Notes: generated from the letters alone by a model not told the origin. A stretch of DNA of 64,000 bases from Acidovorax defluvii (GCA_003268905.1 QLTU01000001.1:277753-341752), one strand, 5' to 3'; counted from the first letter of the stretch, positions 24,790-34,865 are shown. A program made the numbers and translations.

Positions 24790-26092
24790 CCGAGAAGACC
24801 GATCCCTTGCCAAGCGCACTGGTGATTTCGAGGGTGGCGCCATGGCGCTGCACCGCATGTTTGACGATGGCAAGCCCCAGGCCTGTGCCACCTGTTTCCC
24901 GAGACCGGCTGCGATCCACGCGGTAGAACCGCTCGGTGATGCGCGGAATATGCTCTGGCGCAATGCCTGGCCCGGTGTCGCTCACGGAAAAAATGGCGTT
25001 GCCGTCGGCCGTGTAGCGCCACTGCACGGTGATGGTGCCCCCTGCAGGTGTGTAGCGCACGGCATTGCTGATGAGATTGGACAGCGCGCTTTGCAACTCG
25101 GACGGCACGCCGGCAATATCGCCCGCGGCACGCAAATCCTGCGCAGCAGGAAACTGGAGCACATGGTGACGCTGGTGGTTTTGCGTCAACACGGCCGAAA
25201 GGGCCCGACTCTCTTCTTCACAACGCTGCATCAGGGCCTGCACCGGCGTCCATTCGGACATGCCCGGCAAGGGGCTGCCCTCCAGGCGCGAGAGCGTCAG
25301 CAGATCGTGCACCACGCTTTGCATGCGCGCCGCCTGCTGGGCCATCATCGCCAGATACCTGGCACGCTCTTCTGCGTCCAGTTGCAGGGTTTGCAGGGTT
25401 TCCACAAAACCGGTGAGCACCGTGAGCGGCGTGCGGATTTCGTGCGAGACATTGGCCACGAAATCACGGCGCATGGCGTCGGCCTGCTCCAGGGCCGTGA
25501 CATCCCGGGTCAGCAGCAGCTTGCGGCCATCGCCATACGGATGCAGGTGTATCGAAATGCGCACAGGCCGCGATGGCGTGCTGTCCCGCCCCGGCAGCAC
25601 CACCTCGTGGGTGAAATCCTGGGCGGCATAGTAAGCACTGAAATCGGGGTCGCGCACCAGGTTGCCAATGGACTGCATGACATCGCGCTGGGCATCGAAC
25701 CCGAGCTGCGCCGCCGCAATCTGGTTACACCACTCAATGCGCCCCTCGGCGTCCAGCAAGACAACGCCGTTGGGCGTGGCCTGAAGCGCCGCCAGAATTT
25801 CCTGCAGGCGCTGATCGCTGTCCCTGACCTGCGCCTGGTGCTGGCGCAGCAGGCGCCGCGCCCGGTCCGTGGCCTCACCCCACATGCCAAATATGGACGG
25901 CACCGCTGACAGGTCACCCGAACGCAGCCACTGCAGCACACGCGCGCCCCGCCACAAATCGCCGCCAAACCAGAACCAGGCGGCCACCGCAGCCCCTGCC
26001 GCAGCCCCCCAGGGGCCCTCCAGCCACCAGCCGAGCGCCCCCCCGGCAAGCTGCAAGGCCAGAAAATACCCAAAACGCCAGAATATGCGCAC
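24704..26092 (-). CDS. phoR: Phosphate regulon sensor histidine kinase PhoR
   Basis: The membrane kinase that phosphorylates PhoB when phosphate is scarce and dephosphorylates it when plentiful, 462 residues. Two adjacent N-terminal membrane segments (about residues 5-25 and 30-48) are followed by a linker and a PAS domain (LQATPNGVVLLDAEGRIEWC). The dimerisation domain has the phospho-acceptor His217 in FVANVSHEIRTPL. The ATPase domain has NLISNAVRYTPAGG, DTGPGIAPEHIPRITERFYR and GTGLGLAIV. About 20 extra C-terminal residues run antisense to the MATE gene end. Confidence 0.96.
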   Translation of the reverse strand: MRIFWRFGYFLALQLAGGALGWWLEGPWGAAAGAAVAAWFWFGGDLWRGARVLQWLRSGDLSAVPSIFGMWGEATDRARRLLRQHQAQVRDSDQRLQEILAALQATPNGVVLLDAEGRIEWCNQIAAAQLGFDAQRDVMQSIGNLVRDPDFSAYYAAQDFTHEVVLPGRDSTPSRPVRISIHLHPYGDGRKLLLTRDVTALEQADAMRRDFVANVSHEIRTPLTVLTGFVETLQTLQLDAEERARYLAMMAQQAARMQSVVHDLLTLSRLEGSPLPGMSEWTPVQALMQRCEEESRALSAVLTQNHQRHHVLQFPAAQDLRAAGDIAGVPSELQSALSNLISNAVRYTPAGGTITVQWRYTADGNAIFSVSDTGPGIAPEHIPRITERFYRVDRSRSRETGGTGLGLAIVKHAVQRHGATLEITSALGKGSVFSVIFPANRLRRPALPDGLQPTASAQTALP

Positions 26093-26142
26093 TCACTCTT
26101 TCCCGGTAGTCACAGAGGCCGTTGCGCCCCCGCTTGAAACAG

Positions 26143-26850
26143 TCAGGCCCGTAACAGTGCAGGCGGCTGCGCCGTGAGGCGATAACCCGCGCCGCGCACG
26201 GTTTCCACCATCACGCCAGCGGCTCCCAGGGCCTCGCGCAGCCGCTTCACATGCACGTCCACCGTCCGCTCCTCGATGAAAACATGGTCACCCCAAACCT
26301 TGTCGAGCAGCTGCGAGCGGCTGTGCACGCGCTCGGAATGCTTCATGAAGAAATGGAGCAACTTGAACTCGGTAGGCCCCACCTTGAGTGGCTGCCCCTG
26401 AAAGGTGACACGGTAGGTGCCCGCATCCAGCGCCAGATCTCCGATGGTGACGCTGTCACTCACCTGCTCGGGTGCACGGCGCCGCAGCACCGCCCGGATG
26501 CGTGCCAGCAGCTCTTGGGTGGAAAACGGTTTGGTGATGTAGTCGTCCGCCCCGGCGTCAAGCCCCGCCACCTTGTCGGGCTCGTCCCCCCGCGCTGTCA
26601 GCATCAGGATGGGAATGGGTTTGGTGCGGCTGTCCGCACGCCACTTGCGCGCCAACACAAGGCCGCTTTGGCTTGGCAGCATCCAGTCCAGCAGGATTAC
26701 GTCGAGCAGAACGGCATCGAGCTCGCGCTGGGCCGATTCGCCGTCTTCGGACCAGATCGGCTGAAAACCGTTGTGGCGCAGGTTGACGGCAATCAGCTCG
26801 GCAATTGCCGGCTCGTCCTCGACAATCAATACGCGGGGTAGCTTTTTCAT
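26143..26850 (-). CDS. phoB: Phosphate regulon response regulator PhoB
   Basis: An OmpR-family DNA-binding response regulator that activates genes with Pho boxes, 235 residues. The receiver domain has the acidic pocket VEDEP, phospho-acceptor Asp55 (LLDWMLPSQSG) and the conserved Lys in YITKPFSTQEL. The winged-helix domain has FKLLHFFMKHSERVHSRSQL and ERTVDVHVKRLREAL. It lies between phoU and phoR; the 50-base gap to phoR has no terminator. The Pho boxes found in this window are its likely targets. Confidence 0.97.
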   Translation of the reverse strand: MKKLPRVLIVEDEPAIAELIAVNLRHNGFQPIWSEDGESAQRELDAVLLDVILLDWMLPSQSGLVLARKWRADSRTKPIPILMLTARGDEPDKVAGLDAGADDYITKPFSTQELLARIRAVLRRRAPEQVSDSVTIGDLALDAGTYRVTFQGQPLKVGPTEFKLLHFFMKHSERVHSRSQLLDKVWGDHVFIEERTVDVHVKRLREALGAAGVMVETVRGAGYRLTAQPPALLRA

Positions 26851-26865
26851 GTCAACGCCAATCGG

Positions 26866-27570
26866 TCACAAAAGCACAGCAGATTCAATTTCATCCATCG
26901 TCGTATGCCGCACGTCTTTGCCTTTGACAAGGTAAATGACGAGCTCGGCAACGTTCTTGGAATGGTCGCCAATGCGCTCGATAGCCTTGGCCAGGAACAG
27001 CAGATCCAGGCTGGCAGAGATCGTGCGGGGGTCTTCCATCATGTAGGTGATGAGCTTGCGCACAAAGCCATCGAACTCCTTGTCGATAAGGTCGTCCTCC
27101 TTGAGGATGGCCAGCGCCGCCTTGGTGTCCAGCCGTGCAAAAGCATCCAGCGCCTTGCGCAGTAGGCCCGAGGCCATGTCGGCTGCAACGCGCAGGTCAC
27201 TCGATGGCAGCGAACGGGCGGCACCACTTTCAATAATCGACTTCACCATGCGGGCCATCTTGTTGGCCTCGTCACCCATGCGCTCAAGATTGGCGGTGGC
27301 CTTGGAAATCGACAGCAGCAGCCGCAGATCGCGGGCTGTGGGCTGGCGACGGCCAATGATGGATGCGAGTTCGTGGTCGATCTCGACTTCCATACCATTT
27401 ACGCGCTGCTCAATCAAACCTACCTGCTCTACTGCTTCGAGGCTGAAATGCGAAAGGGCGTAAATGGCCTGGCGAATTTGCGACTCCACCAGGCCGCCCA
27501 GTTCCATGACGCGGGCAGAAACGCCGTTGAGTTCGCTGTCGAACTGCGATGAAAGGTGTTTATCAGCCAT
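26866..27570 (-). CDS. phoU: Phosphate signalling protein PhoU
   Basis: A negative regulator linking the Pst transporter to PhoR, 234 residues, all-helical with two PhoU repeats. The metal-binding motifs appear as LERMGDEANKMARMV and AIERIGDHSKNVAEL. An ideal ribosome binding site (AGGAGG, seven bases before the ATG) is present. It is 12 bases downstream of pstB, the standard order. Confidence 0.97.
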   Translation of the reverse strand: MADKHLSSQFDSELNGVSARVMELGGLVESQIRQAIYALSHFSLEAVEQVGLIEQRVNGMEVEIDHELASIIGRRQPTARDLRLLLSISKATANLERMGDEANKMARMVKSIIESGAARSLPSSDLRVAADMASGLLRKALDAFARLDTKAALAILKEDDLIDKEFDGFVRKLITYMMEDPRTISASLDLLFLAKAIERIGDHSKNVAELVIYLVKGKDVRHTTMDEIESAVLL

Positions 27571-27582
27571 CTATTTGCCTCC

Positions 27583-28368
27583 TCAGCCGAAACGGCCGGT
27601 AATGTAGTCTTCGGTTTCCTTGCGCTGGGGCTTGAAGAACATCTGTTCTGTTTCCCCGAACTCCACCAGGTCTCCCAGATACATGTACGCGGTATAGTCG
27701 CTGCATCGTGCCGCCTGCTGCATGTTGTGCGTGACGATGACCACCGTGTAGTCTTCCTTCAGCTCTGCAATCAGTTCTTCGATCTTGGCAGTAGAGATCG
27801 GATCAAGGGCCGAGCACGGCTCGTCTAGCAACAGCACCTCCGGCTTGATGGCGATGCCGCGGGCAATGCACAGACGCTGCTGCTGCCCGCCTGACAGGCT
27901 GGAACCGCTCTGGTTGAGCTTGTCCTTGACCTCAGTCCACAGCGCTGCCTTGCGCAAGGCCCACTCCACGCGGTCATCCATGTCGGTGGCACTGAGGCTT
28001 TCAAACAGCTTCACACCAAAGGCGATGTTGTCGTAGATGGACATGGGGAAAGGCGTGGGTTTCTGGAACACCATACCGATCTTGGCCCGAACCAGCGCCA
28101 CATCCTGTTTGGTGGTCAGCAGGTTTTCCCCATCCAGCACGATCTGGCCCTCGGCGCGCTGCTCGGGATACAACTCGAACATGCGGTTGAAAGTGCGCAG
28201 CAGGGTGGATTTTCCGCAACCCGACGGGCCAATGAAGGCCGTCACCTTGTTCTGGGGAATATCCAGGTTGATGGACTTGAGGGCATGGAACTTGCCGTAG
28301 TAGAAGTTCAGGTCCCGGACCGTGATCTTGGAGGGTCCTGGAGGCGAATTCTTGAGATTGGAGGGCAT
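27583..28368 (-). CDS. pstB: Phosphate ABC transporter ATP-binding protein PstB
   Basis: The ATPase that powers high-affinity phosphate import, 261 residues. Walker A is [17 protein letters not shown], the ABC signature [13 protein letters not shown], Walker [17 protein letters not shown] and the switch His in [32 protein letters not shown] is the PstB-specific C-terminal region. Part of the pst-pho operon; 15 bases after pstA. Confidence 0.98.
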   Translation of the reverse strand: MPSNLKNSPPGPSKITVRDLNFYYGKFHALKSINLDIPQNKVTAFIGPSGCGKSTLLRTFNRMFELYPEQRAEGQIVLDGENLLTTKQDVALVRAKIGMVFQKPTPFPMSIYDNIAFGVKLFESLSATDMDDRVEWALRKAALWTEVKDKLNQSGSSLSGGQQQRLCIARGIAIKPEVLLLDEPCSALDPISTAKIEELIAELKEDYTVVIVTHNMQQAARCSDYTAYMYLGDLVEFGETEQMFFKPQRKETEDYITGRFG

Positions 28369-28383
28369 GAAAGTCTTCCTTGC

Positions 28384-29265
28384 TTATTTCTGCCGGGTCA
28401 AAACCCGTGCGAGGATATTGAGTCCGAGAACGGCCACGGTGATCAGGAACACTCCCGCCCAGGCCAGGTGTTGCCAGTTCTCGTAGGGGCTCATGGCAAA
28501 TTTGAAAATGGTGACAGGCAAGCTGGCCATGGGCTTGGACAAATCCGAGTTCCAGAACTGGTTGCTCAAAGCCGTGAACAGCAAAGGCGCCGTCTCACCG
28601 GCAATGCGCGCCACTGCCAGCAATATCCCCGTGATCACACCAGCCCGCGCCGCCCGCAGGGTCACCATGGTGATCACGCGCCACTTGGGCGTACCCAGGG
28701 CATAAGCGGCCTCACGCAGGCTGGCTGGCACCAGGATCAGCATGTTTTCGGTGGTCCGGATAACAACTGGAATCACGATCAATGCAAGTGCAAAAATCCC
28801 GGCGTAGGCCGAAAAGCTCTTGAAGCGTGCCACCACGACGGCATAGACAAAAAGGCCGATCACGATGCTGGGCGCCGACAGCAGAATGTCGTTCACGAAG
28901 CGTGTGGTGGATGCCAGCCAGCTGCGCACGTCGTACTCCGCCAGGTAAATGCCCGCCATGATGCCGATGGGGGTGCCCACGAAGGTGGCCAAAAACACCA
29001 TCACCAGTGAACCGTAAATGGCATTCGCGATGCCCCCGGCTTCGTTGGGCGGCGGCGTCGATTCGGTGAAGAGCGCCAGGTTCAGCCCACCCACCCCCAG
29101 GCGCACGGTTTCCCACAAAATCCACACCAGCCAGAACAGGCCAAACGCCATGGCGGCCAGCGACAAGGTCAGGGCAATCTGGTTGACCCGCTTGCGACTG
29201 TTGTAGCGAGCCTGACGCGCCTGATTGACATCAGCCGCCGAAATAAGACGCTGCGAGGTGGTCAT
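28384..29265 (-). CDS. pstA: Phosphate ABC transporter permease PstA
   Basis: An inner-membrane permease subunit, 293 residues, about six helices. The N-terminal cytoplasmic part ([20 protein letters not shown]) leads into the first helix. The EAA loop region reads [20 protein letters not shown]. The gene begins four bases inside the end of pstC (ATGA overlap), indicating coupled translation. Confidence 0.97.
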   Translation of the reverse strand: MTTSQRLISAADVNQARQARYNSRKRVNQIALTLSLAAMAFGLFWLVWILWETVRLGVGGLNLALFTESTPPPNEAGGIANAIYGSLVMVFLATFVGTPIGIMAGIYLAEYDVRSWLASTTRFVNDILLSAPSIVIGLFVYAVVVARFKSFSAYAGIFALALIVIPVVIRTTENMLILVPASLREAAYALGTPKWRVITMVTLRAARAGVITGILLAVARIAGETAPLLFTALSNQFWNSDLSKPMASLPVTIFKFAMSPYENWQHLAWAGVFLITVAVLGLNILARVLTRQK

Positions 29266-30287
29266 GTGCGGGCTCCTTCATTCTTCTGAAGGCGTGACAG
29301 CAATATCTTGGACAAGGTCAACACCACAAAGGTGATGAAGAAAAGCACCAGCCCCAGATAAATCAGGGATGCTTGATGGAGGCCTTCGCCAGCCTCTGCA
29401 AATTCATTCGCAAGTGCCGACGTGATGCTGTTGGCGGCCTCAAACATGGACAGCGAATCGAGTTGGTTCATGTTGCCAATGACGAACGTCACCGCCATGG
29501 TCTCACCCAGTGCGCGCCCCAGTCCCAGCATGATGCCGCCGAGCACGCCCGTCTTGGTGTAGGGCAGCACAACTTTCCACATCACCTCCCAGGTCGTGGA
29601 ACCCAGACCATAGGCCGATTCTTTGAGCAGCGCCGGCGTAACGTCGAAAACATCGCGCATCACGGACGCGATGAACGGAATGATCATGATGGCCAAAATA
29701 ATGCCCGCAGACAAAATACCAATGCCAACCGGAGGCCCGGAAACAAACGCTCCCAGGTAAGGGATGTCAGCGAACATGGCCTGCAAGGGCTGCTGCACAA
29801 AGCGTGCGAGGATGGGGCCAAACACCATCAGACCCCACATGCCATAAACAATTGAGGGCACAGCGGCCAACAATTCAATTGCAGTCCCCAGGGGCCGTTT
29901 CAGCCACGCAGGAGACAGCTCTGTGAGAAACAGCGCGATACCAAAGCTCACGGGCACGGCAATCAACAGCGCTATGAATGACGTGGCCAGCGTGCCATAA
30001 ATCATGACCAGGCCGCCGTATTCGTCCTGAACGGGGTCCCAAACGCTGCGCGTGAGGAAGCTCAGGCCGTAGTGGGAAATGGAGGGCCATGCCCCCGCCA
30101 CCAGCGAAGCCAGGATACCGAACAGCAACAGCAAGGTAAGGATGGCAGCGCCACGCGCCAGCCATCCAAAAATACGGTCCGCCAACATGCCCGATATCAA
30201 CGAATTTTTAGGTGGAGGTGTGGTCCGTTGGGTACCAGAGGCCACCTCGGAGGGTGGGCTCTGGCGGACCGGCATCGTAGTGGACAC
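29262..30287 (-). CDS. pstC: Phosphate ABC transporter permease PstC
   Basis: The partner permease of PstA, 341 residues. Helices start near residue 40 ([20 protein letters not shown]). The periplasmic loop [20 protein letters not shown] is typical of PstC, and the EAA loop is [21 protein letters not shown] chose the GTG at 30285-30287 because an AAGG lies eight bases before it; an ATG at 30275 is the alternative. A GTG at 30326 is in frame but sits inside the terminator after pstS, so it is unlikely. Confidence 0.94.
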   Translation of the reverse strand: MSTTMPVRQSPPSEVASGTQRTTPPPKNSLISGMLADRIFGWLARGAAILTLLLLFGILASLVAGAWPSISHYGLSFLTRSVWDPVQDEYGGLVMIYGTLATSFIALLIAVPVSFGIALFLTELSPAWLKRPLGTAIELLAAVPSIVYGMWGLMVFGPILARFVQQPLQAMFADIPYLGAFVSGPPVGIGILSAGIILAIMIIPFIASVMRDVFDVTPALLKESAYGLGSTTWEVMWKVVLPYTKTGVLGGIMLGLGRALGETMAVTFVIGNMNQLDSLSMFEAANSITSALANEFAEAGEGLHQASLIYLGLVLFFITFVVLTLSKILLSRLQKNEGART

Positions 30288-30307
30288 GTTGGTAGCCTTG
30301 AAAAGTG

Positions 30308-30336
30308 AAATCAAAAAGGCCGGCACGGTGCCGGCC
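30308..30336 (-). terminator. Terminator between pstS and pstC
   Basis: Read on the minus strand: GGCCGGCAC-C-GTGCCGGCC, nine perfect pairs, then TTTTTGATTT. It lies ten bases after the pstS stop. A partial terminator here would give more PstS than membrane components, as expected for a binding protein made in excess. Confidence 0.85.
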
Positions 30337-30346
30337 CGGGGATTGA

Positions 30347-31387
30347 TTACTTGAACGACACAGCCTTGCCGGATGTGTCCTTGATGTCAGCCCAGGATTT
30401 CAGGATGTTGGCCTTGACAATGTCAGGCATGGGCACGTAATCCAGGTCCGCAGCCGTTTTGTCACCCGACTTGAAAGTCCAGTCAAAGAACTTCAGCGCT
30501 GTGGCGGCATCAGCTGGCTTTTCTTGTACTTTGTGCATCAGGATGAAAGTCGGGTTGGTAATGGGCCAGGTGGCATCACCAGGCTGGTTCGTCAGAATCA
30601 GGTAGAAGTTCTTGGGCCAGACAGCACCAGCAGCCGCGGCCTTGAAACCAACGTCGTCCGGGGTGGCAAACTTGCCCGCTGCGTTTTGCATCAGCGTGTA
30701 CGTCATTTTGTTTTGCTTGACATAGGCATACTCCACGTAACCAATGGAGTTGGGCAGGCGGCCCACAAAAGCGGCCACGCCTTCGTTGCCCTTGCCACCG
30801 GCACCCACGGGCCAATTCACCGCCGTACCCTCACCCACCTTGGTTTTCCACTCTGGATTGACCTTGCTGAGATAGTTGGTAAAGACAAAGGTGGTGCCCG
30901 AACCGTCAGCGCGGCGCACTGGTGCAATGGTGGCATCCGGCAGCGGCACCGAAGGATTCAGCGCCTTGATGGCGGGATCGCTCCAATTGGTGATCTTGCC
31001 CAGATAGATGTCACCCAGCACCTGTCCCGTCAGCTTGATCTGACCCGGATTGATGCCCTTGATGTTGACCACCGGCACCACACCACCAATCACGGTAGGG
31101 AACTGCACCAGACCCTTCTTTTCAAGGTCCTCGTCCTTCAGGGGCATGTCGGAGGCACCGAACGCCACGGTCTTGGCATCGATCTGACGCAGACCAGCAC
31201 CCGAGCCCACCGACTGATAGTTGACCCTCACGCCAGTGGCCTTGTTGTAGTCAGAAGCCCACTTGGAATACAGCGGCGCCGGAAACGTGGCGCCAGCGCC
31301 CGTAACCTCTTGCTGCGCCATGGCACCAGAAAATGCTCCAGCAGAAGCCACACCAGCCACCAGAACACGAATCACGGACATTTTCAT
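30347..31387 (-). CDS. pstS: Periplasmic phosphate-binding protein PstS
   Basis: Captures inorganic phosphate in the periplasm and hands it to PstCAB; 346 residues. The signal peptide ends FSGAMAQQ. The mature protein begins [18 protein letters not shown], the PstS hallmark, and later has [20 protein letters not shown] and [16 protein letters not shown] with phosphate ligands. The ATG at 31385-31387 has an AAAGG ribosome binding site; an upstream in-frame start would place 24 residues before the signal peptide. A Pho box lies 54 bases upstream. Confidence 0.97.
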   Translation of the reverse strand: MKMSVIRVLVAGVASAGAFSGAMAQQEVTGAGATFPAPLYSKWASDYNKATGVRVNYQSVGSGAGLRQIDAKTVAFGASDMPLKDEDLEKKGLVQFPTVIGGVVPVVNIKGINPGQIKLTGQVLGDIYLGKITNWSDPAIKALNPSVPLPDATIAPVRRADGSGTTFVFTNYLSKVNPEWKTKVGEGTAVNWPVGAGGKGNEGVAAFVGRLPNSIGYVEYAYVKQNKMTYTLMQNAAGKFATPDDVGFKAAAAGAVWPKNFYLILTNQPGDATWPITNPTFILMHKVQEKPADAATALKFFDWTFKSGDKTAADLDYVPMPDIVKANILKSWADIKDTSGKAVSFK

Positions 31388-31425
31388 GAAGATACCTTTT
31401 GGGTTGAAAAAGTTGGGATGTCGCG

Positions 31426-31458
31426 ACTCTAGATTTCCGATATGACATTGTCGTGACA
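31426..31458 (-). promoter_or_regulatory. Pho box and -10 of pstS
   Basis: On the minus strand TGTCACG-ACAA-TGTCATA (31441-31458) fits the 7-4-7 PhoB direct repeat. A nine-base gap leads to TAGAGT (31426-31431) as -10, the PhoB-dependent arrangement in which the box takes the place of the -35. Confidence 0.82.
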
Positions 31459-31518
31459 ATTATCCCCGTCTGTCACACACCCATTTCTCCGAGTCTCAGA
31501 TGGGAGATTGAATCAAAT

Positions 31519-31551
31519 CGTCACATCTTTGTCACGACTGCTGCGTAGTCT
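31519..31551 (+). promoter_or_regulatory. Pho box and -10 of the fasciclin gene
   Basis: CGTCACA-TCTT-TGTCACG (31519-31536) is a 7-4-7 repeat pointing away from pstS. A nine-base gap leads to TAGTCT (31546-31551) as -10. The geometry is the same as at the opposed pstS promoter 60 bases away. Confidence 0.72.
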
Positions 31552-31595
31552 GCGGCGACCGACATGCGTCGGCTATCCACTTTCAGGAGAATTCC

Positions 31596-32090
31596 ATGTT
31601 TCGCCGCTATGCACTTCAATCTGCACTCGCCCTGGTGGCAGTGACCGCCTTGGGCGCCTGCGCCACCCGCGCCCCCGCACCCCAGACCTTGGCCGAAACG
31701 GTTGCCAAGACTTCCTCGTTGCAGACGTTCAACACCCTGGTGGCAGAAGCCGGCATGACGGAAACGCTCAAGGCTGCAGGCCCTTACACCGTTTTTGCAC
31801 CATCTGACGCAGCCTTCAAGGCGGTTCCCGCGAAGACGCTGACAGCACTCAAGGCAGACAAGGCCATGCTGAAGTCTGTGCTGAGCTATCACATCGTGCC
31901 ATCACGCATGGAATCCAAAGACGTGAAGCCAGGCAACGTCAAGACTCTGGGAGGCGCAATGATCGCTTTGGCGCGCGCCGGCAATTTTGTCACTGTGGAG
32001 GATGCCATGGTGGAGCAAGCTGACATCGCCGCCAGCAATGGCGTTGTCCATGTGGTGGACCGCGTCATGATGCCGCCCAAGAAGAAATAA
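31596..32090 (+). CDS. Fasciclin (FAS1) domain lipoprotein
   Basis: A 164-residue exported protein with a signal peptide ending in lipobox LGAC (Cys about 22) and one FAS1 domain. LQTFNTLVAEAGMTETLKAA, TVFAPSDAAFKAVP, LSYHIVPSRM and ASNGVVHVVDRVMMP are the conserved FAS1 blocks. FAS1 domains mediate adhesion or protein contacts; no enzyme activity is known. A Pho box upstream suggests induction by phosphate starvation. The binding-protein gene starts 24 bases later and may share the transcript. Confidence 0.88.
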   Translation: MFRRYALQSALALVAVTALGACATRAPAPQTLAETVAKTSSLQTFNTLVAEAGMTETLKAAGPYTVFAPSDAAFKAVPAKTLTALKADKAMLKSVLSYHIVPSRMESKDVKPGNVKTLGGAMIALARAGNFVTVEDAMVEQADIAASNGVVHVVDRVMMPPKKK

Positions 32091-32114
32091 CCTTTCTTAG
32101 CGCATCGAATCGCC

Positions 32115-33302
32115 ATGTATCTTCCCGATTGCCCAGCGGCTTCGCTGAATCGCCGCCAATGGATTGGTTGGACCGCTGCCGCAAGCGCCATGATGGCCGG
32201 CGAAGCCATGGCCCAGCCCCTGCCAGCCAGCGCCCCCCGCAACGCAGAGGGGGAACGCTCGCTGGTGGTGGCTCAAATAGTGGATTTGACTTTCAGCCAA
32301 CAGGACGTCAGCCGTGACTTTCTGGTCGGCTCCCGATCTGCCTGGCAGGACTTGAATGCGCGCGGCGGCGTGCGTGGCCGTGCTGTGCAGCATGTCACCC
32401 TGGAAACCGATGGCACGCCAGCAGGCCTTAAAGCCGCATGGCAAGCGGCCCATCGACAAACTGGCTGCGTGGCATTGTCGGGCTGTGTGGGCAACACCGC
32501 CGCCGCAGGGCTTGTCGCCTTGCAGTCTTCGGCCGACGTGGCTTCGCCCCTGGCAATGGTTGCCCCGTGGTTACACAACGCGGTGACGGACGCCCAAGCC
32601 GAGGCGACATTTGAGGTATTCCCCGACCATCAGCTACAGATTGCGCACGCCATCAAGACCCATGCGTCCCTGGGCGTAAAGCAGATCGGCGTGGTCTTTG
32701 CCACCGCACAGGTGCAACAACAGTCGCAAGCCTATGTCCTCCAGGCCGCGAGAAACCTGGATCTGCAAGCCCAGATACTGCCACTGCCGGGCGCAGGTGG
32801 TCCTGCGGCCAGCCAGCTTACCAACCCATCACAGACCATTATTTTGTTTGTAGGAGGGACGCCAGAGCTGCATGCGTTTACCAGCAACCTGGTCGCCCCA
32901 CCGGGTCGACAGTGCTTTGTTGTGGCGCTGGCCGATGTGAACCTGCAGGTGCTCGCCCAGATGGGGGGCATGCCCAAGGGCACGTCCATCATCGCCACCC
33001 AGGCAGTTCCTTTGATCACCTCCAGCCTGCCCGTGGTGCGCGCTTACCGTGACGCACTGAGCCGCTTCTTTGATGAAGCCCCCTCGCCGCAAGGCTTGGC
33101 AGGGTTCATTGCGGCGCGCTACACCGCTGAAATTCTTGGCGGCATTTCAGGCCCCATCACCCGCGCCAGCATGCTCTCAGCGTTGCAGCGGCGTAGTGAT
33201 GTGAACGTCGGCGGATATGTGGTGGCCTACCAAGGGAAAAAACGGTCCAACGCCTACGTGACGCAAAGCATGTTGACGCAGGACGGCCGCATCATCGGCT
33301 GA
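32115..33302 (+). CDS. Type 1 periplasmic binding protein (LivJ-like)
   Basis: A 395-residue exported protein with a twin-arginine-type signal (NRRQWIGWTAAASAMMAGEAMA). The body has the Leu/Ile/Val-binding fold of branched-chain amino acid, amide and urea receptors: DFLVGSRSAWQDLNARGGVRG, CVALSGCVGNTAAAGLVALQ and GFIAARYTAEILGG. The ligand cannot be told. No permease or ATPase gene lies near, so it may be a sensor-type or orphan receptor. Position directly after the fasciclin gene suggests Pho control. Confidence 0.8.
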   Translation: MYLPDCPAASLNRRQWIGWTAAASAMMAGEAMAQPLPASAPRNAEGERSLVVAQIVDLTFSQQDVSRDFLVGSRSAWQDLNARGGVRGRAVQHVTLETDGTPAGLKAAWQAAHRQTGCVALSGCVGNTAAAGLVALQSSADVASPLAMVAPWLHNAVTDAQAEATFEVFPDHQLQIAHAIKTHASLGVKQIGVVFATAQVQQQSQAYVLQAARNLDLQAQILPLPGAGGPAASQLTNPSQTIILFVGGTPELHAFTSNLVAPPGRQCFVVALADVNLQVLAQMGGMPKGTSIIATQAVPLITSSLPVVRAYRDALSRFFDEAPSPQGLAGFIAARYTAEILGGISGPITRASMLSALQRRSDVNVGGYVVAYQGKKRSNAYVTQSMLTQDGRIIG

Positions 33303-33372
33303 CACCGCTCTGGACACCGGTATGCGGGTGCTATGCTGCCCGCTTGAGATCAAGCGCATCACGCGCAGAAAC

Positions 33373-34854
33373 ATGCACAACGGAACACTGCTCGCAGCTG
33401 TAGATCTCGGATCCAACAGCTTTCGCCTTGAAATCGGCCGCTTCGAGCATGGCCACATCCAGCGAATGGAATACCTCAAGGAAACCGTGCGACTGGGCAA
33501 TGGTCTTGACGACGAGTTCAATCTGACACGGGAAGCCATGCAGCGCGGTTGGGACTGCCTGGCGCGCTTTGGAGAGCGGCTGGCGGGTTTTGAGCGCGCC
33601 CAGGTGCGCGCCGTGGCAACGCAGACCCTTCGTGAAGCCCGCAATCGAGAAGAATTTCTGGCCCGTGGCGGTGAAATTCTGGGTTACCCCATCGATGTGG
33701 TTTCGGGCCCCGAGGAAGCCCGGCTGATCTACCAGGGGGTTGCGCGCCTGCTTCCTCAGTCAGACGAGCGCCGTCTGGTGGTGGACATTGGTGGCCGATC
33801 CACCGAGTTCATTCTTGGCCAGCAATTCAGGCCCCACACCGTGGCCTCTTTCAGGGTGGGCAGCGTGGCATGGTCCACGCGTTACTTTGCCGACGGGCAG
33901 TTCACAAGGCAGGCCTTTCTTGCCGCTGAAATTGCCGCCAAGGCGGTGCTCGATGAGGCTCTTGGCACCTTCCGCCCGGACACCTGGGATGTGGCCTACG
34001 GGTCTTCCGGTACCGCTGGAGCGGTGGGCGACATCCTCGCGGCTGCGGGCGGCCCTGAGGGGCTCATCACGGCGGAGGGCCTCGACTGGCTCCAGGACCG
34101 CCTGTTGCGCTCACACCAGGCGGACCGCGTGCGACTGGAGGGGCTCAAGGAAGACCGGCGGCCCGTGATTGGCGGTGGCATCAGTGTGCTGCGGGCAGTG
34201 TTCGACCTCCTGGAGATCCGTCAGATGCATGTAGCGCAAGGCGCGCTTCGCCAAGGGGCACTCTACGATCTGCTGGACCGCGAGCAGCCCGAGACCGACT
34301 TGAGAACCACCACGGTGAACGGCCTCATGCAGCGCTTCTCGGTGGACATAGCCCAGGCCGAACGGGTGGCCCGTGTTGCATCAACCCTCTTCACGCAGGC
34401 GACACCCCAGACCAGTGAGCGTGCCGCACGCAAGCTGGAATGGGCCGCTCGCCTGCATGAGATTGGCGGCATCATCTCGCACAGCGACTACCACCGCCAT
34501 GGCGCCTACATTCTTGACCACGCCGATGCGGCGGGGTTTGCGGTGTCAGAGCTGCACAGACTAGGCGCACTGGTGCTGGGACAGCGGGGAAAGGTCCGCA
34601 AGCTTGAAATCGAACTGATCAATGACCCAGGGTTTTGCCTGCAACTGTTGAGTCTTCGCGTCGCGGTTGCGCTGTGCCACGCCCGTCGAGACCCGGATGT
34701 GGATGGCCTGTCGTTGCGGGCATTGGGCTCACGCCACACGATCAGTACCCGTGCAGGGTGGGCTGCCGCCTACCCGCAATCTGCCCACCTGCTGCGCGAA
34801 GAAATTGTGGCCTGGCAAAAAACGCCCTGGGAGCTGGAGCTCAATCTGGGATGA
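33373..34854 (+). CDS. ppx: Exopolyphosphatase, Ppx/GppA family
   Basis: Removes terminal phosphate from polyphosphate (or the 5'-phosphate of pppGpp); 493 residues. The actin-like ATPase fold shows AAVDLGSNSFRLEIGRF, the SGPEEARLIYQGVA block and VVDIGGRSTEFILGQQF. The C-terminal HD-like domain has RLHEIGGIISHSDYHRHGAY. Start ATG 33373 gives MHNGTLLAAVDLG. Length fits Ppx rather than the shorter GppA-like forms. ppk lies nearby on the other strand, so both arms of polyphosphate metabolism are here. Confidence 0.93.
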   Translation: MHNGTLLAAVDLGSNSFRLEIGRFEHGHIQRMEYLKETVRLGNGLDDEFNLTREAMQRGWDCLARFGERLAGFERAQVRAVATQTLREARNREEFLARGGEILGYPIDVVSGPEEARLIYQGVARLLPQSDERRLVVDIGGRSTEFILGQQFRPHTVASFRVGSVAWSTRYFADGQFTRQAFLAAEIAAKAVLDEALGTFRPDTWDVAYGSSGTAGAVGDILAAAGGPEGLITAEGLDWLQDRLLRSHQADRVRLEGLKEDRRPVIGGGISVLRAVFDLLEIRQMHVAQGALRQGALYDLLDREQPETDLRTTTVNGLMQRFSVDIAQAERVARVASTLFTQATPQTSERAARKLEWAARLHEIGGIISHSDYHRHGAYILDHADAAGFAVSELHRLGALVLGQRGKVRKLEIELINDPGFCLQLLSLRVAVALCHARRDPDVDGLSLRALGSRHTISTRAGWAAAYPQSAHLLREEIVAWQKTPWELELNLG

Positions 34855-34865
34855 CTGGGCGCAAA

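Noticed and set aside
30287..30326. Longer pstC start at GTG 30326
   Set aside because: That codon lies in the stem of the pstS terminator and has no ribosome binding site; the GTG at 30287 has one.
33303..33372. Pho box before ppx
   Set aside because: No TGTCA repeats are present; only a weak TATGCT -10-like sequence.
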